This document shows positions 9,623-20,990 of a stretch of 64,000 nucleotides of DNA, piece after piece (the stretch's first letter is position 1; each line of letters opens with the position of its first letter). Both the position numbers and the translations under genes were made by a program. The notes under the pieces were generated by a model that had not been told where the DNA came from, made no database searches, and saw only the letters and a program-made list of their open reading frames with translations. This DNA is from Neoarius graeffei. Lineage: Eukaryota; Chordata; Actinopteri; Siluriformes; Ariidae. The stretch covers positions 3,999,001 to 4,063,000 of the forward strand of contig NC_083570.1 in the NCBI RefSeq assembly GCF_027579695.1, written 5' to 3'.

Positions 9623-12600
9623 ATGGCTGAGGCCAGTATTTCAGTAGATCAGCTTTCTCAGGACCAGTTCAGGTGCCCACTGTGTCTGGATCTCCTGAAG
9701 GATGCGGTGGCTATCTCCTGTGGTCACAGTTTCTGTAAGGTGTGTATTAATGGCCACTGGGATCAGGAGGATCAGAAGGGTGTCTACAGCTGTCCTCAGT
9801 GCAGAGACACTTTCACTCCAAGGCCTGTTCTATCCAGAAACAACATGCTGGATGAAGTGGTGGAGAAAGTGAAGAAGACTGAAGTCCAAGCTGCTTCTCC
9901 TGCTCACTGTTATGCTGGACCTGAAGATGTGGAGTGTGATTTCTGCACCGGGAGAAAGCACAAAGCTGTCAAGTCCTGTCTGATGTGTTTGGCTTCATTT
10001 TGTGAAACTCATCTGAAACCTCATCTTGAAGACTCTACTTTGAAAAAACACACATTGATTGAAGCCTCAGCAAAACTCCAAGAGAAGATCTGCTCTGAAC
10101 ATCACAAGCTGATTGAGATCTACTGTCAGACTGATCAAACCTGCATCTGTTATTTGTGTATGATGGAAAATCACAAAGGTCACGACACCGTCACAGCCGC
10201 AGCAGAAAGAGCTGAGAAACAGGTGAGAACTAGAAATCTTTCCAGAATTAAATCATCTTAATTATAGTTTCCCATCTAGAAACAGGTGCTTTAGTCAGTG
10301 ATATGATTTGAACTTTAATTTCAATGTGTGTCTCAATCAGAAGGATTCTGTAAAAGCTGATTAAAATTGTCTGTGTTCTGGTGAACAGAGTGTTAAATTT
10401 ATCTTCAGTAATGGTCGTAATCTGGTCAAACCAGTTAGTGAACATGTCAGCCAACGCCTGTGACAGGGCGAGGCAGGTGAAAACACAAACACTTTTTTTT
10501 TTTTTTACTTTTTATGATCCTTTATTTTTTTTTACAAAAGTAGCATTACATAATAAAATTAATGTGAATTAATAAATAAATATTTAATAAAGCATTTTAA
10601 ATAAATTTGGCTAAATATAACAGTGCACAGTGTGAGTTAAGTTATTGCAGTGATTCTGCAATGCAGGTTTTGTGTAAAACAAAGTTCTTCTTCCACTACC
10701 GAGCACAGAGCGTCCTCACAACACCACACTGTCTTAAACATTTCCATATCACCCATACTCTTAAAAAAAAATAAAATCAATCAAAACTCTGGATTTAGTC
10801 AGTCTGGACAGAATTCTCTCAGGGTCACAGTCTGTGTTTTGTGCCATTTTGTTTTTTCTACTTCAGTAGATTGCCATTTTGGCCTGGCCAGGGTTAACAG
10901 TAACCAGCTGACACATGGATTTGTTTCTCCGGACATATTTAAAACCAAAAATAAAAAGCTGAAAGGTAAAATTCATATCAAATGATCTTAAAATGTCCCC
11001 CAACCAATAAAACAGTGACTGCAACCCAAAGCAATGTAAAAAGACATAAACAGTTTCTCTCGGAGAACAAAAGGGACACTCTTGGGTGACCTCAGGGTTT
11101 AAAATGGAGATAAAATAATTCACAGACACTGTACAATGTAAAATCTTCCACCTCCAAATCAATCAGAAGGATTCTGTAAAAACTGATTAAAATTGTATGT
11201 GTTCTGGTTAACAGTGTTAAATCTCTCTTCGGTGAGAGTCGTAATCTGGTCAGACCAGTTACTCAACATTTCAACATTTCACACACGCAGAGAATATTTT
11301 GGCAAAACAAACAAACAAAGCTGTTATAATGAGCTCCACCCTTCACGGAAGGCTTTTCACTAGATTTTGGGGCGTGGTGGTGGGGTTAGTGTTCATTCAG
11401 CAACAGTGGCGCTTGAAAGTTTGTGAACCCTTTAGAATTTTCTGTATTTCTGCATAAATATGATCTAAAACATCATCAGATTTTCACACAAGTCCAAAAA
11501 GTAGATAAGGAGAACCCAGTTAAACAAATGAGACAAAAATATTATACTTGGTCATTTATTTATTGAGGAAAATGATCCAATATTACATATCTGTGAGTGG
11601 CAAAAGTATGTGAACCTTTGCTTTCAGTATCTGGTGTGACCCCCTTGTGCAGCAATAACTGCAACTAAACGTTTGCAGTAACTGTTGATCAGTCCTGCAC
11701 ACCGACTTGGAGGAATTTTAGCCCGTTCCTCCGTACAGAACAGCTTCAACTCTGGGATGTTGGTGGGTTTCCTCACATGAACTGCTCGCTTCAGGTCCTT
11801 CCATAACATTGTGATTGGATTCAGCGCTGCTCTTGCTCCTTGCGGAGGGTGATCAGGGCTTGGTACTGGCTTTCTTGGGTGGCAGCAAGGGCATAGGTGA
11901 CATTCTTGAGTGGGGAGGACTCCACTGGTGGTTAACGTCAGTCTTCCTGGCTTTCGGCACCACTGTTATATGTCCCTGAGGTGGGTGGAATACTGAAGTG
12001 CAGACAGGCAGGAAATGGTGTTGAACACAGTCTCTTTTATTTGTCACTTTGGCTTTTCAGCTTTAACATTATGTCTTGTCACACATACACACGTGTTCTC
12101 CAGTCGGGAGACGACCACCTCTTCACTCTCCCCCTCTTTTTCATGACTCTGTCATTTCTGCAAAACAGACACCCACACATCAGTTACCAACAGGTGAGAT
12201 CACTTTGCCACTCACCTTCCCTGGCCCCGCCCTCTATTCACAAACTGGTGTTTGACCACACCCACACTGCCAAAAAACAACAAAAAACACACACACACAC
12301 AATACATAACATTCACAGCTGTAAGAAACATGAATGTACTTTGAACTGACATTAATATGGAACCAGTTCGCTCGTACTGTATAAAAAGCTGAATGTATTT
12401 TATTTGTCCTCAGAGTGAGTTAAAGAAGGAGCAGATGAAATCCCAGCAGAGAATCCAGGAGAAGCAGAAGAAGGTGCAGGAGCTGAAACAGGCTGTGAAC
12501 ACTATAAAGGTGAGCAGTGAGCAGAGACAGAGCTGCTCCTAGAAACACACACAACATGGACAACGAGTCATTTACAGTCCCAGTAAGAGAGGGAATGATA

Positions 12601-14107
12601 GATGAGCTTTAAATCTTGTGTGTGTGTCCGAACAGCTCAGTGCACAGACAGCAGTGGAGGACAATGAGAGGATCTTTACTGAGCTGATTAGCTCCATGGA
12701 GAAAAAGCGCTGGGGGGTGACGGAGCTGATCAGAGATCAGGAGAAGGCTGAACTGAGTCGAGCTGAACGACTCCTGGAGCAACTGGAGCAGGAGATTGCT
12801 GATCTTCAGAGGAGAGTCACTGAGCTGGAGCAGCTTTCACACACACACGATCACATCCATTTCCTCCAGGTAACACTCACTGTCTGATCTACAGAGCCAG
12901 CTGTTCCTCACACACTCTCTAAAACACCTCTCATTAAGGCAACAATAAATGTCCCTGTCTGACATCACAAGTGGGTTTTACATTTCATTTGCTTTCTGTA
13001 GGTTTTAGCTTCTGGACGTCACTCTCCTCCACTTATCGGACCAGATTTTCGCACATCCAGCATCACTGTCCATCAACATCTCTCATTTGATGGAGTGAGG
13101 AATTCTCTCTCAGATCTGAAAAAGAGACTCGAGGAATTCTGTGAAGAGGAATTCAACAAAATCCCTCCACATGGTAAGAGGAGCTGTTCCTGCTGGAGAA
13201 ACACAGTGATGTGTTATTTCTTAGCGATGCTCCTGCTTTCTTTTCTGCAGACACTTTATTCACCCGACACTTTGAACTAAAACACTGATTTAAAATGAAT
13301 AAACTGACTGGATCACTTTAAACTCTTTCCATCTTTTACACAAACTCATGTTTCTATTTTTCTCTCCACAGCTGCAGCATTTCAGATCATTTCAGGACCA
13401 GAACCACAGAGCAGAGAAGAGTTTCTGAAATGTACATCTAACACAAACACACACTTCACATAAATATATTGTTTGAATTAAACCCAACATGTTCACATTG
13501 TTCAGTTTGGTTTTTCTCTTTTATTTTAGATTTCCGTTATCTGACTCTGGATCCCAACACGGCACATCGTCACCTCATTCTGTCTGAGAAGAACAGAGCG
13601 GTGAATGACAGTGGGAGAGAGCAGCGTTTCTCTGATCATCCAGAGAGATTTGATTCCTGGGAGCAGGTGTTGTGTAAGGAGAGTGTGTGTGGTCGCTGTT
13701 ACTGGGAGGTGGAGTGGAGCGGTGATGGTGGTGTGTCCATAGCAGTCTCATATAAAGGCATCAGCAGGAAAGGACGGGTTAATGAGTGTGGGTTTGGAGG
13801 CAACAATCAGTCCTGGAGTTTGCGGTGTGCTTCTTCTTCTTCTTCTTCTTCTTCTTCTCTCTCTTTCTATCACGACAAGATTGAGACTGTTCTCAGAGGT
13901 CCATCACCCTCCAGAATAGGAGTGTATGTGGATCACAGTGCAGGAACTCTGTCCTTCTACAGCGTCTCTTACACAATGAAGCTCCTCCACAGAGTCCACA
14001 CCACATTCACTCAGCCTCTATACGCTGGATTTGGGGTCTACAAAGTTTCTGGGTTCGCGTTCTACTGGTCTCCTGGTTCTACAGTGAGATTGTGTGATCG
14101 AGAATAA
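9623..14107 (+). CDS. finTRIM/TRIM25-like E3 ubiquitin ligase, copy A
   Basis: Six coding exons are predicted: 9623-10222, 12414-12509, 12636-12869, 13002-13173, 13372-13431 and 13530-14107. All have AG/GT borders and compatible phases and give 579 residues. Residues 18-60 form a C3HC4 RING (CPLC, CGHSFCKVC, CPQC). Two B-boxes follow at about 105-134 and 157-188. Exons 2-3 are a heptad-rich coiled coil (about 201-310), and exon 6 is PRY-SPRY (about 388-579, with LDPNTAHR and CYWEVEW). TRIM proteins of this build are ubiquitin ligases that oligomerise by the coiled coil and bind targets by B30.2; fish finTRIMs are linked to antiviral defence, but the target here is unknown. An acceptor-like TTTCAG at 9612-9617 suggests an upstream 5' UTR exon. 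The start is the first Met before the RING. An AATAAA overlaps the stop. A serine run (TCT repeat) lies in the SPRY domain. Intron 1 holds LINE, Tc1 and LTR pieces. Confidence 0.88.
10230..11300 (-). mobile_element. Tx1-like (L1-clade) LINE tail in TRIM A intron 1
   Basis: Minus-strand reading gives the C-terminal end of a Tx1-type reverse transcriptase ORF: a tryptophan-rich stretch, a CPFC zinc-like motif, a hydrophobic FTFQLFIFG segment and GQAKMAIY (10863-11162). A degraded tail resembling 27976-28185 of copy B follows. The 10305-10470 segment repeats the 11158-11290 segment, so two overlapping pieces are present. It has no upstream domains and is dead. Confidence 0.65.
11402..11820 (-). 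mobile_element. Tc1-like fragment in TRIM A intron 1
   Basis: It begins with a full Tc1 end (CAGTGGCGCTTGAAAG...) and reads, on the minus strand, into the C-terminus of the transposase, matching 18030-18226 (KLFCTEERAKIPPSRCAGLI type sequence). It stops where a Gmr1-type gag fragment starts, the same junction as in copy B at about 28950. Confidence 0.8.
11821..12272 (-). mobile_element. Gmr1-type LTR plus primer site and gag start in TRIM A intron 1
   Basis: Minus strand: LTR at about 11964-12272, primer site just below it resembling the tRNA-Phe end, then a short gag beginning to 11821. It matches the LTR at 55791 in TRIM C and lies the same distance upstream of exon 2, so it is one shared old insertion. 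It is a broken stub. Confidence 0.75.
13829..13859 (+). repeat. TCT/CTT microsatellite coding a serine run
   Basis: About ten CTT units lie in frame inside the SPRY exon of TRIM A and encode a run of about nine serines. Copies B (near 31018) and C (near 54170-54186, complement) have only three or four serines at the same spot. It lies in a loop-like region between the conserved NNQSWSL and PSPSRIG motifs. Confidence 0.85.
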
Positions 14108-14235
14108 AAGTGTGTAGTGTTTTCTGTAAAATTCCTGCACGTTGCCACGTTGTTGCTCAATCGTCTGTTTCACTAGAACACAATCCAGCTGCACAAAAAC
14201 ACTCATTTTAATATTTAAGTTAAAACGTATAATGT

Positions 14236-14592
14236 TTTATTATTATTATTATTCGTCACATGCACACTTCAAGTACAGTGAAATTCATCCTCTGCATTTA
14301 ACCCATCTGAAGCAGTGAACACACGCACACCCAGAGCAGTGGGCAGCCCAGAGCACCCGGGGAGCAGTCAGGGGTTTGGTACCTTGCTCAAGGGCACCTC
14401 AGCCCAAGGCCGCCCCACGTCAACCTAACTGCATATCTTTGGACTGTGGGGGAAACTGGAGCACCCGGAGGAAACCCATGCAGACATGGGGAGAACATGC
14501 AAAGTCCAGACAGAAAGGCCCTCACCGGCCACTGGGTTCGAACCCGGAACCTTCTTGCTGTGAGGCGACCGTGCTAACCACTACACCACCAT
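14236..14592 (-). repeat. tRNA-derived SINE, second subtype
   Basis: The head (B box GGGTTCGAACCC region) is shared with the other SINEs. The tail half is different: the complement of a 'ggttaaatgcagagg' type end followed by an ATT repeat (14238-14252). The same subtype occurs at 21845-22241 on the plus strand. It lies 130 bases past the TRIM A stop and is absent after TRIM B, so it is private to copy A. Confidence 0.8.
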
Positions 14593-15011
14593 AAATGTAT
14601 AATAATTAAAGGTAGACTGCCTTTCAGATTTTTCTAATTTAGGCCATAAAAAGAATTTTCCCTGACACCCAATTATTTTTTTAGTGGACTGAAAGCTACT
14701 GAATTCGACACTCAGACTTCAAATTTTATTACTTTTTTCCCCTAAAAGAACAATTAATGAATTTAGAGCCACGTGGCCCAAAATTCTCCACCATTTTTTT
14801 CTTGCCTCACCGTGACCTTATCCAACATGTTATGTCGTGCATGAGGTGGTGGGGTTTCCCCATTGTGGGATACAAATTTGTAACCTGAGAGAACAATGGA
14901 GGACCGACTACAGTAACGGAAAGTGGGAAGAAAAAACTCTGTATTGCGAAGGAAAGGAAACGCAGGACCAAAATAATAAATGGCCGCAAACACAAAAATC
15001 AAAAAGATGAA
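14593..15011. other. duplicated downstream block, no gene seen
   Basis: Matches 31415-31844 (direct) and, in part, 53470-53790 (inverted). No coding or RNA signal is recognised. It is useful only as an anchor showing that the three TRIM units share their 3' flank. Confidence 0.7.
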
Positions 15012-15270
15012 TGTAACGGCTTCGCTGATCTAGTGGACACTGAAACAGGCAGGCGGGATCAATGTCACTTTCGTTTTTATTTTTTAAACTGTCACTTAAC
15101 ACAAAACATGCTTTTCAGCAGTTTCAAAATAAACTGTGTCACTGCACCGATGTGATTTCAGCCAGGGACAGAGATTCACACTGCACACACACACACACAC
15201 ACACACACAGCACCTTCACCGGGCTCGTGCTCCACTCACCAACTGGCACTTGGCCATGCCCCCCACCACA
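15012..15270 (-). mobile_element. solo LTR of a Gmr1-type element
   Basis: The minus strand starts TGTGGTGGGGGGCATGG and ends TTACA, like the family LTRs. It has an AATAAAA signal and near-matching 5-base flanks (ATGAA/GTGAA). The same solo LTR occurs at 31845-32098 and, inverted, at 48042-48300. It formed before the TRIM units were duplicated. A fossil. Confidence 0.75.
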
Positions 15271-15537
15271 GTGAAAAAGAACCGTATACTGTCTTGCTCA
15301 ACGAAATAAACTGCGCAGTATGTTTGTGAATCGAGAGGTTGTTCACCAGAAGTTGTGCAATATACAGTAGGTGTATAGTCTAATTACACACATTTTCGCT
15401 CAGCGGTCTTCACCATCGCAATGATAAACAAAGAATCTTCTATGTAAACTATCTAATGCACAGGAATAATATTTACATTGTGAAATCACGACATACTTTT
15501 CATTATGACTAACGAATATTGACTAGAACACGCTCAG
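15271..15537. other. shared spacer, no gene seen
   Basis: Contains no recognised gene. The first 230 bases match 32099-32330 and, inverted, 47815-48041. Confidence 0.6.
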
Positions 15538-16803
15538 TGTTTATTGTTTATTGCACATACAAGAACAAAATTGGCTTAACAAAATATACCAAATACTAAG
15601 ACATGCAGGGGAGGCCTGAAACTTGATGGTTTTTCAAGAGCCTCCTCTTATTAAGATAAAAATGACAATATTAAGGTCAACTTATATAAAGCATAAAAAA
15701 GTTAATAATTAAAGTAATTGATCAATAGATAGCCGGGGAAACAAACATATAATTTGCTACAAGCAAATATATGAATTCATGGTAAAATAACAATGATGAC
15801 ATCGATTTGCTGAGTAAAATGATAGGAATAAGCTTCAGATCAACTTACTGAACAAAACTAAAATTAAACATGAAAACATCGTCAATTATGAACAATTAAT
15901 CGATAACAAGGATTTGGAAAGAGATCAGTGTAATTTTGCAGCTGGATTATTCAAGATTCTCTTTAGCAGTTGCTTCTTGAAAAGGGGCAGCGACGTACTG
16001 TTTTGTAATTGTTTTTTTTAGACTATTCCATCCAAAGGGTTCTCTATACATTAAAGTAAACTGTCGCTGATTAGATTTGGTTCGAATCGGTCTTAAGTTA
16101 TTGCACTGTCTTGTGTTGTGTTTGAGGATATCTGAGTTATATATAATGCTTTCTCTGTAATGTGCTGGTAAATATCAACTTCCATAGATGATTTTGTGAA
16201 CAAAAAGACTAATCTGTAATTTGTTAATGTTGTATATTGTTAATATTTTTAAGTCATGAAACTAATTTGTTGAAGGGAATGTATATGACACATTTGAAGC
16301 GATCCTAATAAAGCGTTTCTGTAGTAAGAGCAGTGGCTTTAGCGTTGTTGGATAAGTGCTTGCCCATATAATATTACAGTATGTTCGGTACGGGTAAATC
16401 TAGGTGTAGTATAGAATCATAATTTTTGTGAAAGTAAATTTCCAACCTTTCATATTATTCCGATATTTTTGTCTATCTTTTTGCTAATGAGCTCAACATG
16501 ATTTTTCCATGCAAATTTTTCATCTATTAAAACACCTAAGAAGCGTGTCTGTGTATGTTGTCAATATATATTTTGGCATTTTTATTACAGTGTTTTATAC
16601 TTTTTCCCACAAAGATGATAAAATTTGTTTTTTTAATATATTTAAGGACAGTTTGTTTGCTCAAAACCACTTATTTACCCCACTCATTTCAGAATTCATG
16701 GAGCTAACTCGGACATCAAATTTTCAGTGGGACATAAACAGGTTTGTGTTGCCTGCAAATACTAAAGTAAACATTTTTTTTGGATACAAATGCTAATTTA
16801 TTT
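15538..16803 (-). mobile_element. LINE 3' tail (CR1/L2-like reverse transcriptase end)
   Basis: Read on the minus strand, decayed frames show the usual end of jockey-group RT proteins: a YCNIIWAS-like motif, a QKR.IRI stretch, NTRQCNNLRP and then QFTLMYREPFGWNS. A 3' UTR ends in AATAAACAATAAA near 15540. Stops interrupt every frame. The Tc1 at 16805 truncates its 5' side. The same piece recurs at 32707-33725. Confidence 0.6.
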
Positions 16804-16804
16804 A

Positions 16805-18392
16805 CAGTGGTGCTTGAAAGTTTGTGACCCCTTTAGAATTTTCTACATTCCTGCATAAATCTGACCTAAAACATCTTTAGATCTTCACACAAGTCCTAAA
16901 AGTAGATAAAGAGAACCCAGTCAAACAAATGAGACAAAAATATTATACTTGGTCATTTATTTATTGAGAGAAATGATCCAATATTACATATCTGTGAGTG
17001 GCAAAAGTATGTGAACCTCTAGGGTTAGCAGTTAATTTGAAGGTGAAATTAGAGTCAGGTGTTTTCAATCAATGGGACGACAATCAGGTGTGAGTGGGCA
17101 CCCTGTTTTATTTAAAGAACAGGGATCTATCAAAGTCTGATCTTCACAACACATGTTTGTGGGAGTGTATCATGGCATGAACAAAGGAGATTCCTGAGGA
17201 CCTCAGAAAAAGTGTTGTTGATGCTCATCAGGCTGGAAAAGGTTACAAAACCATCTCTAAAGAGTTTGGACTCCACCAATCCACAGTCAGACAGATTATG
17301 TACAAATGGTGGAAATTCAAGACCATTGTTACCCTCCCTAGGAGTGGTCGACCAACAAAGATCACTCCAAGAGCAAGGCGTGTGATAGTCAGCGAGGTCA
17401 CAAAGGACCCCAGGGTAACTTCTAAGCAACTGAAGGCCTCTCTCACATTGGCTAATGTTAATGTTCATGAGTCCACCATCAGGAGAACACTGAACAACAA
17501 TGGTGTGCATGGCAGGGTTGCAAGGAGAAAGCCACGGTTCTCCAAAAAGAACATTGCTGCTCATCTGCAGTTTGCTAAAGATCATGTGGACAAGTCAGAA
17601 GGCTATTGGAAAAATGTTTTGTGGACAGATAAGACCAAAATAGAATTTTTTGGTTTAAATGAGAAGTGTTATGTTTGGAGAAAGGAAAACACTGCATTCC
17701 AGCATAAGAACCTTATCCTATCTGTGAAACATGGTGGTGGTAGTATCATGGTTTGGGCCTGTTTTGCTATATCTGGGCCAGGACGGCTTGCCATCATTGA
17801 TGGAACAATGCATCCTGAATTATAGCGGTGAATTCTAAAGGGAAATGTCAGGACCAGGACATCTGTCCATGAACTGAACCTCAAGAGAAGGTGGGTCATG
17901 CAGCAAGACAATGACCCTAAGCACTTTTTAAAATTTTTTTTTTTTACCTTAAGCACTTTATTTTAACTTTATTCTTAAAGAAGAATAAATTTAATGTTTT
18001 GGAATGTCCAAGTCAAAGTCCTGACCTTAATCCACTGGAAATGTTGTGGAAGGACCTGAAGCGAGCAGTTCCTGTGAGGAAACCCACCAACATCCCAGAG
18101 TTGAAGCTGTTCTGTATGGAGGAATGGGCTAAAATTCCTCCAAGCTGGTGTGCAGGACTGATCAACAGTTACCGGAAATGTTTAGTTGCAGTTATTGCTG
18201 CACAAGGGGGTCACAACAGATACTGAAAGCAAAGGTTCACATACTTTTGCCACTCACAGATATATAATATTGGATCATTTTCCTCAATAAATAAATGACC
18301 AAGTATAATATTTTTGTCTCGTTTGTTTAACTGAGTTCTCTTTATCTACTTTTAGGACTTGTGTGAAAATCTGATGATGTTTAAGGTCATAT
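16805..18392 (+). mobile_element. Tc1-like DNA transposon, left end and body
   Basis: A TA dinucleotide (16803-16804) precedes an inverted repeat of about 210 bases beginning CAGTGGTGCTTGAAAG. A transposase gene and the inner part of the right repeat (about 18228-18392) follow. The outer end of the right repeat is missing because an L2 LINE begins at 18393. In copy B the same break is filled by the same LINE and the missing end reappears beyond it. Confidence 0.9.
17172..18226 (+). pseudogene. Tc1 transposase, inactive
   Basis: The N-terminus has the paired helix-turn-helix DNA-binding domain (KGYKTISKEFGLHQSTV, then GRPTKITPR with its GRPR-like hook). The DDE region follows (WTDKTK, HGGGSIMVW, then SPDLNPLEMLW near 18015). 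Stop codons occur at codon 3 (17178-17180) and at 17823. The QQDNDPKH part near 17905 is followed by an AT-rich insertion at 17930-17975 that scrambles the frame. The reading frame to 18226 ends in the usual Tc1 tail AQGGHNRY. It would cut and paste the element at TA sites if whole. Confidence 0.88.
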
Positions 18393-20455
18393 TTAGATTA
18401 GATTAGATATAACTTTATTGATCCCCTTGGGAGGGTTCCCTCAGGGAAATTAAAATTTCAGGAGCATCATTATAGGATAAACAGAGAATAGAATAGAAAA
18501 AACAGAACTTTTTCTTTCGATTATGTTCATTATGTCTTATATTAAATATAGTTAGTTTTTGTTTTTTTCTTTTTTATCAGACATATAATTTTTGGGTTTG
18601 TTTACCTGACATGTTTCGACGTACAACTTCCGTCTTCCTCAGAGTGTCACCGGATGTTATTGGTGACGCATCTTTTATCAGCTGCTGTTTCTGAAGGCAA
18701 TGACCAGCTCCTTGGTCTTCGAGGTGTTGAGCTGCAAATGGTTCCTGTTGCACCAAACGGCAAAGTCCCTCACCCTGCTCCTATACTCCTCCTCTCTGTT
18801 GTCCCTGATACACCCCACGATGGCTTTGTCATAGGTGAACTTCTAAATGTGACACAGCTCCAACTTGTAGCAGAAGTCCGCGGTGTACAGGGTGAAGAGA
18901 AGAGGGGCCAGCACAGTGCCCTGGGGTGCTCCGGTGCTGCTAATCACAGTGTCAGATGTGATGTCCTTCAGCCTGATGTACTGCGGCCTGTCGGTGAGGT
19001 AGCTGGAGATCCAGGTGACCAGGCAGGGGTCCACTCGCATCCTGTTCAGTTTGTCCTGAAGCATAAGGGTCTGGATGGTGTTGAAGGCACTCGAGAAGTC
19101 CAAGAAAAGGATCCTCGCTGTGCCATTTCCCTTATCCAGATGCGAGTGGGCTCGGTGTAGCAGATAGAGGATGGCGTCTTCCACACCAACACCTGCCTGG
19201 TATGCAAACTGCAGACAGTCCTGGAAATGTTGCACCTGGGGTCTGAGGAGGCTGAGGAAGAGCCGCTCCAACGTCTTCATCAGATGTGAAGTGAGTGCCA
19301 CTGGTCGGAAGTCATTCAGCTCGCTGGGTCGGTTCTTCTTGGGAACTGGAACAATACATGATGTCTTTCAGAGGGTGGGTACTCTCCCTAGCAGCAGGCT
19401 GAGGTTGAAGATGCATTGGACTGGTTCACCCAGCTCAGCAGTGCAGGTCTTCAGTAGTCGGGGACACACCTTGTCCAGGCCTGCTGCTTTATGGTGTGAA
19501 GCTTCTTCAGTTGGCCTCTGACCTTGTCTGCAGTAATGCATGGAAGAGTCTGTGTTGAGGTGGGGGGAGGGGGAGGAGGGGGCTGCTATGATGACTGGGG
19601 GGAGGTGTGTTGAGGGAAGAAGGAGAGCTGGCTGCAGTGAGGGGGAGGGTGGGGGGTTGAAACGGTTGAAAAATTCATTCAGCTCGTTCGCCCTCTCCAC
19701 TGTCCCCTCAATGACTCTGGCCTTTGTGTTGTGGCCTGTGATGGTTTTCACACCTTCCCAGACCTCCCTCATGCTCTTCTCCTTCAGCTTCTGCTCCACC
19801 TTTCTCCTGTAGCTGTCCTTAGCTTCCCTCACGCAGCGTTTCACCTCCTGCTGTGCTGCTTTCATTGCCTCCCTGTCCCTGCTCCTGAAGGCGGCCTTCT
19901 TCCTGTTGAGGACAGCTTTGACTTCCTGTGTTACCCTTGGCTTGTTATTAGGGTAACACCGTACAGTCTTAGCGGGGGAGACCATGTCTGCATAGAAGTA
20001 GAGCTAATCCATCAGACAGTGTGTCAGCCCCTCTATGCCCTCACAGTGTGGGCTAAGCAGCACATCCCAGTCCATGGTGTCATAACAGTCTCTGAGGGCA
20101 TCTTCCATTACAGGGGACCACCTCCTGATGGAGCTAGTTGTTGCAGGCTGCCTTTGGACCAGGGGGGTGTACTTTGGCTGTAGAAGAACCAGGTTGTGGT
20201 CAGACTTCCCTCGTGGGGGGATGGGTGTGACTCTGTATGCATCCCTCACATTAGCATACAGCAAGTCAATGGTTCTGTTGTTCCTAGTTGGACAATCCAC
20301 AGCCTGGTAAAAAGCAGCCAAAGTAGAGTCCAAGGTAGCGTGATTAAAGTCCCCAGAAATGATGATAAATGCCTCAGGGTGCTGTGTCTGCAGCCTTGCT
20401 GTGACAGAGTGAATCCCCTCACATGCAGCAGCTGCGTCTGCCCTTGGACGGATGA
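18393..20455 (-). mobile_element. L2/CR1-like LINE, decayed, copy in unit A
   Basis: Minus strand: endonuclease C-terminus (20004-20333, with SDHNLVLL), linker (19368-19985, VTQEVKAVLNRKKAAFRSR) and reverse transcriptase (18843-19301, FSSAFNTIQ and STGAPQGTVLAPLLF). The 3' end near 18393-18470 reads GGGATCAATAAAGTT on the minus strand and closes with TAATC repeats. The 5' end is cut at about 20455, where TRIM intron sequence begins. A foreign piece replaces part of the 3' region at 18507-18690. It inserted into the right repeat of the Tc1. Confidence 0.82.
18507..18690 (-). mobile_element. Penelope-like terminal fragment (tentative)
   Basis: This replaces about 750 bases of L2 3' sequence present in copy B. 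On the minus strand it carries CTGAGGAAGACGG...CGTCGAAAC...GTC, where GACG and CGTC can pair. The pattern resembles hammerhead-type cores found in Penelope-like retroelements, but one core base differs from CTGATGA. Family call is tentative. Confidence 0.3.
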
Positions 20456-20640
20456 TGTTTTCATGTTTCTATTTTTCTCTCCACAGCTGCAGCAGTTCAG
20501 ATCATTTCAGGACCAGAACCACAGAGCAGAGAAGAGTTTCTGAAATGTGCATCTAACCCACACACTTCACATAAATATATTGTGTGAATTAAACTTAACA
20601 TGTTCACATTGTTCAGTTTGTTTTTCTCTACAGTGTCTTA
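20456..20640 (+). pseudogene. finTRIM scrap with exon 5
   Basis: The sequence from CATGTTTCTATTTTTCTCTCCACAG onward matches intron 4, exon 5 (about 20487-20546) and the start of intron 5 of TRIM A and B almost perfectly, then stops before exon 6. It is joined directly to the 5' side of the truncated L2. It cannot be a gene alone. Confidence 0.8.
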
Positions 20641-20990
20641 AATATGTGTTTGTGAAAATCACTGTAAACCTACAACTGACTTTTTCCTCCAAAAAACATC
20701 TCTTTTAATGTCATATATTGTCTGTGTGAATAATGATGATAAATCTGTCTCTGTGAACCGGACCTGTCTGTGTCTTTCCATTTTCAATAAAATAAAGCAA
20801 CAAATCCAATACAGTTCTCTGGTCTGATTGGTCAGAAGGTGTTGATTAATTTTCCGTAACAGCTCTGACAGTGGTGCATGTTCATCCCATCCAGTTTTAA
20901 AACATGTCAAGAAAGCAGTCCAGGATTCATTCTGGTATTTTTTAACACCTGTTACTTTGGAGAGATCAGAAGCAGATTAAAATTTTAATA
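20641..20990. other. unassigned spacer
   Basis: There is no gene. A stretch near 20820-20870 (TCTGATTGGTCAGAAGGTG...) looks like a dispersed fish repeat, but its ends are not visible. Confidence 0.4.

Noticed and set aside
16509-16796. 95-codon plus-strand frame MQIFHLLKHLRS, also at 33433
   Set aside because: It is the antisense of a decayed LINE reverse transcriptase; the frame differs between the two copies.
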